From an uncultured Clostridium sp. (lineage in GTDB: Bacteria; Bacillota; Clostridia; Lachnospirales; Lachnospiraceae), in assembly GCA_934438135.1 (NCBI GenBank), contig CAKSBP010000013.1:11071-75070 (forward strand): a stretch of DNA of 64,000 nt. The letters run 5' to 3'. The notes under the pieces are model-generated. The model made no database searches. It saw nothing but the letters and a program-made list of their open reading frames with translations, and was not told where the DNA came from. Each line of letters starts with the position of its first letter. Within the stretch, counting starts at the first letter, position 1. This document shows, in pieces, positions 56,340-64,000 of this stretch. A program made the translations under genes and the position numbers.

Positions 56340-56974
56340 TGCCAAAAGCAGAGAAAGATTTGCTTGGCCAGCCACCAGAAAAAGTAACGGAGATGTACCG
56401 TGCTGTCATTGATTTAATCAATGAGGGTGTGGACATTAACAATATGAAAGTTGCAGAGATTACAGCCCGTGCAGGTATTGGAAAAGGTACAGCTTATGAA
56501 TACTTTTCAACAAAAGAAGAAATTATTACAAATGCGTTGTTTTATGAAATGATGGGACACATGCAGGTGATTCAGGAGATTGCATACAATGAACAGCCTT
56601 TTGAACAGAAAATCAAGACTCTTATGGATTATGGGGTAAAGCATTATCATAAGGGGAGAACCTTCTTTCAGCTTTTGAAAGTAGGCTTAGGTTCTTATGA
56701 TATTTCCGATTCTTTGACACAGGAATTTAAGACTGCCACAGAAGAAAATATCTGTCGGCAGTTCACTGTGTTTCTGAATATGATTATAGAAGCTGGTAGA
56801 AAAGAAAATATTATTAAAGAGACAAATAAATGCAGAATTAGAATGGTACTTTATTCTCAGATAGTGGCATTTATCAGTGTTTTATTTATGCAGGATTCTG
56901 GAGAAGAAGCAGAAATTTCCCTGGAGGAAATTAAACAGTTTATTTACGATAGTGTTGTAAAATTATTAGGATAA
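56339..56974 (+). CDS. TetR/AcrR-family regulator
   Basis: A 211-residue repressor whose ATG shares one base with the stop of the RND gene. The N-terminal helix-turn-helix is clear (VAEITARAGIGKGTAYEYFSTKEEI). The C-terminal ligand domain is not assigned to a subfamily. The palindromic site ahead of the operon is its likely target. Confidence 0.92.
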   Translation: MPKAEKDLLGQPPEKVTEMYRAVIDLINEGVDINNMKVAEITARAGIGKGTAYEYFSTKEEIITNALFYEMMGHMQVIQEIAYNEQPFEQKIKTLMDYGVKHYHKGRTFFQLLKVGLGSYDISDSLTQEFKTATEENICRQFTVFLNMIIEAGRKENIIKETNKCRIRMVLYSQIVAFISVLFMQDSGEEAEISLEEIKQFIYDSVVKLLG

Positions 56975-56980
56975 AAGATA

Positions 56981-57024
56981 AAAAAAGAGCCGCTGCTTAG
57001 AATTTTTAAGCAGCGGCTCTTTCT
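56981..57024. terminator. Bidirectional terminator between tetR-type gene and small membrane protein gene
   Basis: AAAGAGCCGCTGCTTA and its exact complement flank a 7-nt loop, with A-rich and T-rich sides. Confidence 0.9.
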
Positions 57025-57025
57025 A

Positions 57026-57358
57026 TTATTCTTCTGAATCGTTACTATCAGATGAACCTTCTGTAGATGAGTTTTCTGTATCTTCTGTGTTATTGTCCGG
57101 CTTTGCAGAAGAAATATCCACTACATCGTCGTCATCGTAAAAATCATCGTCAAAATCGTCATCAAAATCATCATCAAAGTCTTCGAGATAGTCAGGTGTT
57201 AAATATTTATAAACACCATAAGCAATGGCAGCAACAGCAGTGATAGCACCAATTATTGCAAGTATCCAAACAATTGGGCAGCTTTTCTTTTCTTCTTCTT
57301 CCTTCTTATGAATTAATAAATTCAGTTTGTTTGAAATCTCTTCTAATTTACTACTCAC
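57026..57358 (-). CDS. Small membrane protein with Asp-rich tail
   Basis: A 110-residue protein starting at GTG 57358 behind AAAGGA. A short helical cytoplasmic N-terminus (LEEISNKLNLLIHKKEEEEK) is followed by one membrane helix (IVWILAIIGAITAVAAIAYG) and a tail of repeated DDFD units, ending in Ser/Asn/Thr/Glu-rich sequence. It resembles DUF4366-like small membrane proteins of clostridia, but I cannot assign a function. It lies downstream of pcrA on the same strand. Confidence 0.75.
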   Translation of the reverse strand: MSSKLEEISNKLNLLIHKKEEEEKKSCPIVWILAIIGAITAVAAIAYGVYKYLTPDYLEDFDDDFDDDFDDDFYDDDDVVDISSAKPDNNTEDTENSSTEGSSDSNDSEE

Positions 57359-57476
57359 TTATGACACGTCCTTTCTTTTATAAAACTATCGTATGACATA
57401 AATATAAAATTATTATACCACACTGATTTCAAATTTACTATGGAAATATGAAATAAATATAGTTCTCTGGAAAGTT

Positions 57477-59843
57477 TTATAATTTTTTTAGTTTTGCGAA
57501 GCCAGCAAGCATTTTCTTCTGTCCGGCGGTTTCAAATTCAACAGTTACCTGGTAATCAGAAGTAGTTTTCTTCATTTCCGTAACAATTCCAACACCAAAT
57601 TTAATGTGTTTTACTGTATCTCCAACTTCATAGGAAGGCTGGAATGCTTTGATGCCTTTCTGCAGATTTGGAATGCTGTTAAGTCCCTGGGTACCCTTTG
57701 GAATTGGTTTATCAAATAAATCAGGACTTCCTGCACCAAGACGGCTGTAGTGACTGGAAGTATTGGACTTCCTGCTTCCGTATCCATTCTGGCTTCTGGA
57801 GCCGGAAGAAAAAATACTTCCTTCCATATTTTGTCCTCCACGTCCTAAAATAGAAGAACCAGGTTTTGGATAGCGTGGCTGTAGGGAGGAGGGACTTTCT
57901 TTTAACAAATACCGAGGAATTTCCGCAAGAAAACGAGATGGCTTGTTAAAACGGGTTTCACCATTCTGCATACGCATACGGGCAGAGCTTAAGGAGAGTT
58001 TCTTCATAGCACGGGTAATTCCTACATAACATAAACGACGTTCTTCTTCAATATCTGATTCATCTTCCGACATAATCGTCATATAGCTTGGGAATACTCC
58101 ATCTTCCATACCGCAAAGGTATACATATGGAAATTCCAGACCTTTTGCACTATGCAGAGTCATTAGAATAACTACATTGGTATCGTCTGCTACCCGGTCA
58201 ATATCAGCAACCAGAGAAACCTCCTCTAAGAAACCACTTAATGTTGGTTCATCATTTGTATCCAGATAAGAAACTATTTTGTTACGGAATTCTTCAATAT
58301 TTTCAATTCTGGTCTGAGCCTCGATGGTTCCTTCTTCTTTCAGCTCTTCCTCATATCCGGTCGCTTCCAGAATTTCATCGTATAAGTCCAAAATGGAGTA
58401 GTCTGGATTGGAAAGCTTGGATTTAATAATTTCCATCATACTGACAAAAGAATTGATTTTGGAAGCGCCACGGCCGATTCCTTCAATATAGTCTGCTTCT
58501 TTTAAGGAATTATAAAAACTGATTCCCTTGGAAATCGCATGAGCCTGTACCCGGTCAATTGTAGTAAGACCAATTCCGCGTTTTGGTACATTAATAATTC
58601 TTCGTACCGAAATATCATCTACCGGATTTTCAATTGTCTTCAAATAACAAAGTAAATCTTTGATTTCCTTGCGTTGATAGAAGTTTACGCCTCCCACAAT
58701 CTTATATGGAACATTGTGACGGACAAAACGTTCCTCCAATACACGGGACTGTGCGTTAGTACGGTATAGAACCGCAAACTGGCTGTAATCTAAATTTTCA
58801 TTTGCAACCCCATTCTGAATATCAGATGCAATTGCTTCTGCCTCTTCATGTTCAGACTCAAACTGGGTGTAGAAGATTGGTTCTCCTTCTTCCTGCTCGG
58901 TCCACAGAGATTTGGGTTTGCGCTCTGTGTTATGAGCAATCACTTTGTTGGCAGCGGTCAGAATATTCTTTGTAGAACGGTAATTCTGTTCCAGTTTAAT
59001 GACACAGGTATCCGGATATTCCTTCTCAAAGTTCAGAATATTGTAAATATTTGCACCACGGAATTTATAAATGGACTGATCATCATCACCAACGACACAA
59101 AGATTGTGTTCTGCTTCCCCATCTTCGTTATAAGTAGTAGCAAGGGTGCTGATTAGATGGAATTGTGCGGTATTTGTATCCTGATACTCATCTACCATAA
59201 TGTATTTGAAACGATGCTGATAGTAGGAGAGTACGTCTTCATTTTCCTGCAGCAGGTCAATAGTCTTATTAATCAAGTCATCGAAATCAAATGCATTATT
59301 TTTCTTCAATCGGGACTGATATTCTTTATAAACCGAAGCAGTTTTCCTGGATACGTAATCAGTCGCTTCCTTTTCAAACTGTTCCGGTGTAATTAATTCA
59401 TCTTTCGCACTGGAAATTGCAGATATCAGTGCACGTTCTTTAAAACGCTTTGTATCAATGTCTAAATATTTGCAGACTTCACGAATCAGGGTTTTCTGAT
59501 CGTCACTGTCATAAATGGTAAAACTATTCGTATACCCAAGACGGTCTGCATAACGGCGTAAAATACGCACACAAGTAGAGTGAAATGTGCTGACCCAGAT
59601 GTTCTCCGAACCATAGCCCACAAGCTGATCCACACGTTCCCGCATTTCCCTTGCAGCTTTATTTGTAAAAGTAATGGCAAGGATATTCCATGGGTTTACG
59701 CCAACCTCATCAATTAAGTAAGCAATACGGTGGGTAAGTACTCTTGTTTTACCAGAACCTGCACCGGCAAGGATTAAAAGAGGTCCTTTGTTATGCTTGA
59801 CAGCTTTTAACTGTTCTGAATTTAATGTATCATAAATGCTCAT
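57477..59843 (-). CDS. pcrA: ATP-dependent DNA helicase PcrA
   Basis: A 788-residue UvrD/Rep-family superfamily 1 helicase acting in repair and in removal of RecA and stalled complexes. Motif I is LILAGAGSGKTRVLTHR, motif Ia ITFTNKAAREMRERV, motif II VDEYQDTNTAQF, motif III VVGDDDQSIYKFRGA, motif IV LEQNYRSTKNIL, motif V TLHSAKGLEFPYV and motif VI EERRLCYVGITRA. The C-terminal 75 residues (VGDTVKHIKFGVGIV) form the RNA-polymerase-binding Tudor-like region of Gram-positive PcrA. The start has GGAGGCTGAAT. Normal length. Confidence 0.97.
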   Translation of the reverse strand: MSIYDTLNSEQLKAVKHNKGPLLILAGAGSGKTRVLTHRIAYLIDEVGVNPWNILAITFTNKAAREMRERVDQLVGYGSENIWVSTFHSTCVRILRRYADRLGYTNSFTIYDSDDQKTLIREVCKYLDIDTKRFKERALISAISSAKDELITPEQFEKEATDYVSRKTASVYKEYQSRLKKNNAFDFDDLINKTIDLLQENEDVLSYYQHRFKYIMVDEYQDTNTAQFHLISTLATTYNEDGEAEHNLCVVGDDDQSIYKFRGANIYNILNFEKEYPDTCVIKLEQNYRSTKNILTAANKVIAHNTERKPKSLWTEQEEGEPIFYTQFESEHEEAEAIASDIQNGVANENLDYSQFAVLYRTNAQSRVLEERFVRHNVPYKIVGGVNFYQRKEIKDLLCYLKTIENPVDDISVRRIINVPKRGIGLTTIDRVQAHAISKGISFYNSLKEADYIEGIGRGASKINSFVSMMEIIKSKLSNPDYSILDLYDEILEATGYEEELKEEGTIEAQTRIENIEEFRNKIVSYLDTNDEPTLSGFLEEVSLVADIDRVADDTNVVILMTLHSAKGLEFPYVYLCGMEDGVFPSYMTIMSEDESDIEEERRLCYVGITRAMKKLSLSSARMRMQNGETRFNKPSRFLAEIPRYLLKESPSSLQPRYPKPGSSILGRGGQNMEGSIFSSGSRSQNGYGSRKSNTSSHYSRLGAGSPDLFDKPIPKGTQGLNSIPNLQKGIKAFQPSYEVGDTVKHIKFGVGIVTEMKKTTSDYQVTVEFETAGQKKMLAGFAKLKKL

Positions 59844-59931
59844 ATTCAGCCTCCAAATAAATACTCATTCTCTTTGCAAACATACGTTTTATTATAGCAT
59901 TCACCGCTTGGATTGACAACAAAAAAATAAC

Positions 59932-59960
59932 TTGTCTTATAGTATTAAATACTATATAAT
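59932..59960 (+). promoter_or_regulatory. Promoter of the DUF1836 gene with a perfect 17-bp palindrome
   Basis: TTGTCT and TATAAT are 17 bp apart. The spacer contains ATAGTATT A AATACTAT (59939-59955), perfectly palindromic, touching the -10 box. A regulator bound there would block transcription. The regulator is unknown; the encoded DUF1836 protein itself is a candidate. Confidence 0.7.
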
Positions 59961-59980
59961 GTAGTATAGAGGTGATAAAT

Positions 59981-60619
59981 TTGGAACACACAAACGAAGA
60001 ATATATTCGTTCGCTTTTACATAAGTTAAAGCAAATCGATTATATTAAGCCCGATGATATACCAAATATTGATCTTTACATGGATCAGGTTACAACCTTT
60101 ATGGATGTGCATCTGAAGTCCTCTAAGCGGTTTGAGGATGATAAAATGCTCACTAAGACTATGATTAACAATTATACGAAAAATAATTTACTGCCATCTC
60201 CGAATAAAAAGAAATATTCCAAGGAGCACATGCTGCTTTTAATATTTATATATTATTTTAAAAATTTCCTTTCCATTAGTGATATTCAGGAGATTATTAC
60301 TCCGTTGACAGAACGGTTCTATGATAAGAAGGGAAGTATTTCCTTAGAAGCGATTTATAAGGAAGTATTTGAATTTGAGCAGGAGCAGGTTGATAGTCTT
60401 ATCAAAAGTGTAATCAGACAGTATTCAAAGGCCGAGAATTCTTTTACAGAAGAAAAGAATGAAGAAGATCGTAGGTTTTTAACGACGTTTTCATTTATCT
60501 GCATGCTGAGCTTCGATGTGTATGTGAAGAAAATGATGATTGAGAAACTCATTGATGAGCAGCTTGCACCATACAGCAGAACAGAGAAGAAAGACAAAAA
60601 AGAGAAAAAAGCAAAATAA
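59981..60619 (+). CDS. DUF1836-domain protein
   Basis: A 212-residue protein. TTG 59981 is chosen as the start because AGAGGTG lies about seven bases upstream; the longer frame from GTG 59972 would place that site over the start codon. The DUF1836 region spans about residues 30-140 (LTKTMINNYTKNNLLPSPNKK and the following KYSKEHMLLLIFIYYFKNFL). The NYTKxxLLPxPxxKKYS pattern looks like a MerR-type winged helix, so DNA binding is plausible. The C-terminus is highly Lys-rich (EKKDKKEKKAK). Confidence 0.8.
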   Translation: MEHTNEEYIRSLLHKLKQIDYIKPDDIPNIDLYMDQVTTFMDVHLKSSKRFEDDKMLTKTMINNYTKNNLLPSPNKKKYSKEHMLLLIFIYYFKNFLSISDIQEIITPLTERFYDKKGSISLEAIYKEVFEFEQEQVDSLIKSVIRQYSKAENSFTEEKNEEDRRFLTTFSFICMLSFDVYVKKMMIEKLIDEQLAPYSRTEKKDKKEKKAK

Positions 60620-60622
60620 AAA

Positions 60623-60659
60623 GAAAGGGAGGTCTATTTTTAGATACTCCCTACTTTTT
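60623..60659. terminator. Terminator between DUF1836 and TrpR-like genes
   Basis: AGGGAG-TCTA pairs with TAGA-CTCCCT around a T-rich loop, with T-rich sequence following. Slightly imperfect stem. Confidence 0.55.
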
Positions 60660-60677
60660 CTGTCGAGTTCTTTCTAT

Positions 60678-60995
60678 TTATTTATCCGGTTCCTTTTTTA
60701 GTTCTAATCCTGTTTTCAGACGGGCAAATACCATATCATAGCCATCGTTTCCATAATTTAAGGAACGGTTTACACGACTGATAGTAGCTGTAGAAGCTCC
60801 GGTTTTTTCGGCGATTTCCAGATATGTCTTATGCTCACGAAGCATTTTTGCTACTTCAAAGCGTTGTGACAAGGATAGTAATTCATTTATCGTGCAGATA
60901 TCATCGAAAAAGATATAGCATTCTTCCGGTGATTTCAAGCTTAGAATAGCGTCAAATAATAAATCAACGGCTGGTGTTTTAATTTTTTTGTTCAT
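60678..60995 (-). CDS. YerC/TrpR-family regulator
   Basis: A 105-residue protein beginning at ATG 60995 behind GAGGAG; twelve upstream codons in the open frame have no site. It has the TrpR fold pattern: LLFDAILSLKSPEECYIFFDD, then the helix-turn-helix EIAEKTGASTATISRVNRSL and NYGNDGYDMVFARL. This is the YerC/YecD type found in Firmicutes, not the tryptophan repressor proper. In Bacillus yerC lies next to pcrA, much as here, but its target is not clear. Confidence 0.88.
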   Translation of the reverse strand: MNKKIKTPAVDLLFDAILSLKSPEECYIFFDDICTINELLSLSQRFEVAKMLREHKTYLEIAEKTGASTATISRVNRSLNYGNDGYDMVFARLKTGLELKKEPDK

Positions 60996-61125
60996 GCAAC
61001 TCCTCATTTCTAACGCAAATTCGAGGGACAACCCCTTTTACTTCCATAATTTTATCATAGTAAAGTTTTAAAGTAAAGCACAATCTTCTTTACTATTTTA
61101 AAATAAAATGAAAAAAGTCAAGGGG

Positions 61126-61842
61126 TTATTTACTTTCTAGGATAAATTTCTGAATTAATTCCTCGTTTTTGTTGATAATGAGTTCATCTGGGAAATCCAC
61201 TTCTTCTAATACTTCTTCTGCATAACAGAAATTTGCTACATCGTAACAGATATGTGCATCGCTTCCCAATATGATAGGAACATTCTCCTGCTTACATAAA
61301 GTCAGATAAGTTTTCACATTTTCTCTGGTATTAGGACGGAAACTATGAGGAGAGAGGGAACTATTGTTAACTTCTAGTATTACATGTGCTTTTTTTGCAG
61401 CGGGAACTAAGATTTCGTAATCCACTGGAATTCGCCCGTCATCTGGATGTGCAATGATTTTTACAGCTGGATTTTTCATGACATTTAAGTAAGCTCTTGT
61501 ATTTTCTTCTTTTGTACCGGCTTTGTAGCAGGGATTGTGAAGGCTTGCGATGACGATATCTAGCTGTTCCAGTAGATCCTGTGGCAGGTCAAGTGTTCCG
61601 TCATAATCTCTAATGTTTGCTTCAGTTCCTAATAAAAGGTGCATGCCGTCGTATTCTCTTGGAATGATTTTGAAATTCTGGAAATAAAACAGGTGACAGG
61701 TTCCTGGCATGCTTGGTGCATGTTCTGTAATTCCGTAATATTTCAGTCCTTTTTCTTTCGCAGCTGTAATCATTTCAGTCATAGTACTATATGCATGGCC
61801 GCTTGCAATTGTGTGGGTGTGTGTATCAATTAAATACTTCAT
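61126..61842 (-). CDS. PHP-domain phosphatase (YcdX type)
   Basis: A 238-residue metal-dependent phosphoesterase. Metal ligands of the PHP fold are visible in LIDTHTHTIASGHAYST, GITEHAPSMPG, LLGTEANIRD, ASLHNPCY, IAHPDDGRIPVD and ILGSDAHICYD. It is of YcdX-like length. Substrate unknown; likely a small phosphorylated metabolite. Start ATG with GGAG upstream. Confidence 0.9.
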   Translation of the reverse strand: MKYLIDTHTHTIASGHAYSTMTEMITAAKEKGLKYYGITEHAPSMPGTCHLFYFQNFKIIPREYDGMHLLLGTEANIRDYDGTLDLPQDLLEQLDIVIASLHNPCYKAGTKEENTRAYLNVMKNPAVKIIAHPDDGRIPVDYEILVPAAKKAHVILEVNNSSLSPHSFRPNTRENVKTYLTLCKQENVPIILGSDAHICYDVANFCYAEEVLEEVDFPDELIINKNEELIQKFILESK

Positions 61843-62055
61843 CGTAACTCCATTTCTGCCTCATCTGGGGCAATCTTACTGTATTCGTAATTTTACAGTT
61901 TTATTATAATGAATCATAGAAGGTTTCGCAAGAGAGAGGAAAGTGAAACTTGCCAGTTGACGTGGATAGGAGTGGATAGTAAAATGAACTATAATAATTT
62001 TTTGATGGTATGAATCAGAGAGATTTATCAACAATTGTAAGAATAGGAGCATAGA

Positions 62056-63468
62056 ATGAAAAAAGGACAGATTTTAGAAGGTGTAGTAGAAAGAGTAGAT
62101 TTCCCCAACAAAGGAATTCTTACTATGGAAGATAGAAAAATAACCATAAAAAATGCACTGCTGGGACAAAAGATTCGTTTTTCCGTGAATAAACTGCGCG
62201 CAGGAAAAGCAGAAGGACGTCTTCTGGAAGTGCTGGAACCATCTGATTTAGAAACCCGTGAACCAAAATGTCCAGTGTTTGGACCATGCGGCGGATGCAG
62301 CTACCAGAAAATTTCCTACGAAGATCAGCTTGCCTTGAAGGCAAATCAGGTAAAAGAATTATTAGATCCTGTTGTGCCAGAGTACGAATTTATCGGCATT
62401 AAAGGAAGTCCATGTGAATGGGAATATCGTAATAAAATGGAGTTCTCTTTCGGTGATGAATTCAAGGATGGACCACTGGCTCTTGGGCTTCATAAACGTG
62501 GCAGTTTTCATGATATTGTAAATGCAGGTGAATGTAAAATTGTTCATCCAGATTATAATGTTATTCTGAACTGTATTTTAGAATATTTTTCAGAACTTGG
62601 CATAGATTTTTATCACAAATTATCCCACACAGGATATTTACGTCATCTGCTAGTTCGTCGTGCTGTAAAATCTGGCGAAATCTTAATCAGCTTAATCACT
62701 TCCTCCCAGGAAAGTTATGATTTAGAACCATTAAAAGACAAGCTGTTAGCATTATGCCCAGCCGTTTCTGGTGGTGAGGCATCTGAAGACATGATTCAGG
62801 GAAAAATCGTTGGAATCCTTCATATTATCAATGATGGACTTGCGGATGTGGTAAAAAGTGATGAAACTCATATTTTATATGGAAGTGAAATTATTACAGA
62901 GGAGCTGTTAGGGCTTCATTTCCACATTTCCACGTTCAGTTTCTTCCAGACAAATTCCCTAGGAGCAGAGGTTCTTTACAGCACTGCCCGTGACTTTGTT
63001 GGTGAAACAAAGGACAAGACAATTTTCGATTTATACTCAGGAACTGGAACCATCGCTCAGATTCTTGCACCAGTTGCAAAGAAGGTAGTTGGTGTGGAAA
63101 TCGTAGAAGAAGCCGTAGAGGCTGCTCGTGAAAATGCGGCACTCAATGGTCTTGATAACTGTGAATTTATTGCAGGTGATGTATTAAAAGTCATTGATTC
63201 TATTGAAGACAAGCCAGACTTAATCGTGTTGGATCCTCCAAGAGATGGAATTCATCCAAAGGCATTAGCAAAGATTATTGATTATGGAGTGGATAGGATT
63301 GTTTATATTTCCTGTAAGCCGACAAGTTTATCGAGAGATCTTGTAATGCTTCAGGAGAGAGGATATAAGGTAGAAAAAGTGGGATGCGTTGACATGTTTC
63401 CGGAGACGGTGCACGTTGAGACTGTATGTCTGCTAAGCCGTGTAAACACTGCATTTAGCCAAAAATGA
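62056..63468 (+). CDS. rlmD: 23S rRNA uracil-C5 methyltransferase (RlmD/RumA type)
   Basis: A 470-residue SAM-dependent methyltransferase of the TrmA/RumA family. An N-terminal TRAM domain (residues about 1-60) is followed by the iron-sulfur cysteines in CPVFGPCGGCSYQ. The Rossmann domain has FDLYSGTGTIAQILA, VVGVEIVEEAVEAA and LDPPRDGIHPKAL, and the catalytic cysteine is in YISCKPTSLSRDL. The C-terminus VDMFPETVHVETVCLLSR is typical. The exact uridine cannot be read from sequence. The 3' end of this gene family is a known target for mobile elements, and decayed mobile DNA follows. Confidence 0.92.
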   Translation: MKKGQILEGVVERVDFPNKGILTMEDRKITIKNALLGQKIRFSVNKLRAGKAEGRLLEVLEPSDLETREPKCPVFGPCGGCSYQKISYEDQLALKANQVKELLDPVVPEYEFIGIKGSPCEWEYRNKMEFSFGDEFKDGPLALGLHKRGSFHDIVNAGECKIVHPDYNVILNCILEYFSELGIDFYHKLSHTGYLRHLLVRRAVKSGEILISLITSSQESYDLEPLKDKLLALCPAVSGGEASEDMIQGKIVGILHIINDGLADVVKSDETHILYGSEIITEELLGLHFHISTFSFFQTNSLGAEVLYSTARDFVGETKDKTIFDLYSGTGTIAQILAPVAKKVVGVEIVEEAVEAARENAALNGLDNCEFIAGDVLKVIDSIEDKPDLIVLDPPRDGIHPKALAKIIDYGVDRIVYISCKPTSLSRDLVMLQERGYKVEKVGCVDMFPETVHVETVCLLSRVNTAFSQK

Positions 63469-63496
63469 AATAAGAAAATAAGAGGTTTGTCCACGT

Positions 63497-63528
63497 TTTG
63501 TCCACGCTTTTTATACGGCGTGGACAAA
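63497..63528. terminator. Hairpin between rlmD and integrase remnant
   Basis: TTTGTCCACGC pairs with GCGTGGACAAA around a 10-nt loop. An extra TTTGTCCACG copy precedes it at 63486-63495. It may serve as terminator for both sides or be part of an old attachment region. Confidence 0.6.
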
Positions 63529-63717
63529 TTATAAATCTATTGCAGATTCGAACAGAGCTATTGCATCGGTCTGCATCTTCTCTGTGTTGAATACATACGT
63601 TTCTAGCGTAACCTTAATGTCTTTATGTCCAAGGCGTTGCATAACAGTTTTCGGAAATGCTCCTTCCTCTGCCAGAATAGTACCGTGTGTGTGCCGCAGG
63701 CAGTGTGAATGGATCGG
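63529..63717 (-). pseudogene. C-terminal remnant of a tyrosine integrase
   Basis: About 62 residues of the catalytic end of a phage/ICE-type tyrosine recombinase remain on the minus strand. The box II arginine is in HCLRHTHGTILAEEG, then QRLGHKDIKVTLETYVFN with the conserved His and nucleophile Tyr, ending FESAIDL. Upstream the frame stops at once (TAG at 63718-63720), where unrelated IS-like sequence begins. It lies 60 bp from the rlmD stop in convergent orientation. Confidence 0.85.
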
Positions 63718-63728
63718 CTATAATATAT

Positions 63729-63757
63729 TAGACAAATAACATTCGGTCTGTTATAAT
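63729..63757 (+). promoter_or_regulatory. Promoter-like site ahead of the IS remnant
   Basis: TAGACA and a perfect TATAAT are 17 bp apart, 43 bp before the OrfA start codon. Confidence 0.5.
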
Positions 63758-63799
63758 ACAGAAATCAACATAAATTGACATCAAAAAGAGAATGACATC

Positions 63800-63962
63800 A
63801 TGGCAGGAAAAGTAAAAAATTATACAGACGATTTTAAAAAGCAAATTGTTGCATTACGCAAATCAGGCAAGACTGTGTCTTCTATCGTGAAAGAATACGG
63901 AATTGCCAAATCAACCGTTACAAATGGAGAATGATATTTTAAAGCAGGCAGCGCTGATATAA
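63800..63962 (+). pseudogene. Broken IS3-type transposase OrfA
   Basis: ATG 63800 opens a frame of 44 codons with the helix-turn-helix part of an IS3-family OrfA (YTDDFKKQIVALRKSGK, then EYGIAKSTVT). It then jumps by an internal deletion to sequence that in another frame reads ENDILKQAALI, the usual end of such proteins, and stops at 63962. The middle of the gene, including most of the leucine-zipper region, is missing. The element may continue beyond the window. Confidence 0.75.
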
Positions 63963-64000
63963 AAGAGTAAAAAACACTCTCGCACAAAAATAAACCTGAT

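Overview
The window is low-GC DNA with Firmicutes-type ribosome binding sites, sigma-A promoters, U-rich terminators, Gram-positive exported proteins and an ArgR-type operator. The mix of genes (GLUG-repeat surface proteins, YfcC carrier, DUF1836, TrpR/YerC-like regulator, DUF5050 protein, HtrA with a Gln/Asn-rich N-terminus, fused folBK) suggests a gut-type clostridium, probably Lachnospiraceae. I cannot name a species. No rRNA, tRNA or CRISPR array was seen.

Layout. 1-6.8 kb: end of a CDP-sugar cluster with a TPP enzyme (cut by the window start), an unusual CBS/SGNH/CitC-like fusion, rfbH, rfbF and rfbG, which together fit a CDP-3,6-dideoxyhexose or branched sugar for a surface glycan. 7.1-17.9 kb: two exported GLUG-repeat proteins, one of 2891 residues built from eight long tandem modules. 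18-21.2 kb: nadABC for NAD synthesis behind a candidate NiaR site. 21.4-25.7 kb: carAB behind two ArgR-like boxes. 25.9-32 kb: a YfcC carrier, two exported proteins of unknown function, an EamA transporter and a membrane-anchored beta-propeller protein. 32.2-34.4 kb: secreted 5'-nucleotidase with an Fn3 domain. 34.5-39.8 kb: a likely operon of an RlmI-type methyltransferase, folC, folE, an HD-domain hydrolase, folP and folBK, giving nearly a full tetrahydrofolate route. 39.9-44 kb: DUF5050 protein, pheA, HtrA protease.

44.4-52.2 kb is the most interesting region. A substrate-binding lipoprotein gene (NMT1/SsuA-like) is split by a 6.7-kb element. The element holds only two genes: a 1596-residue secreted GH13 amylopullulanase-like enzyme and a large serine recombinase. 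Both ends carry CAGGTGGC. Removing one copy plus the element restores an uninterrupted 331-codon reading frame. The recombinase frame runs through the right attachment site and takes its last codons from the host gene, so its C-terminus should differ between integrated and circular forms.

52.4-57 kb: RND-family exporter and its TetR regulator behind a palindromic operator. 57-63.5 kb: small Asp-rich membrane protein, pcrA helicase, DUF1836 protein behind a promoter containing a 17-bp palindrome, TrpR/YerC-like regulator, PHP phosphatase and rlmD. The last 0.5 kb holds decayed mobile DNA: the C-terminal end of a tyrosine integrase and a broken IS3-type OrfA.
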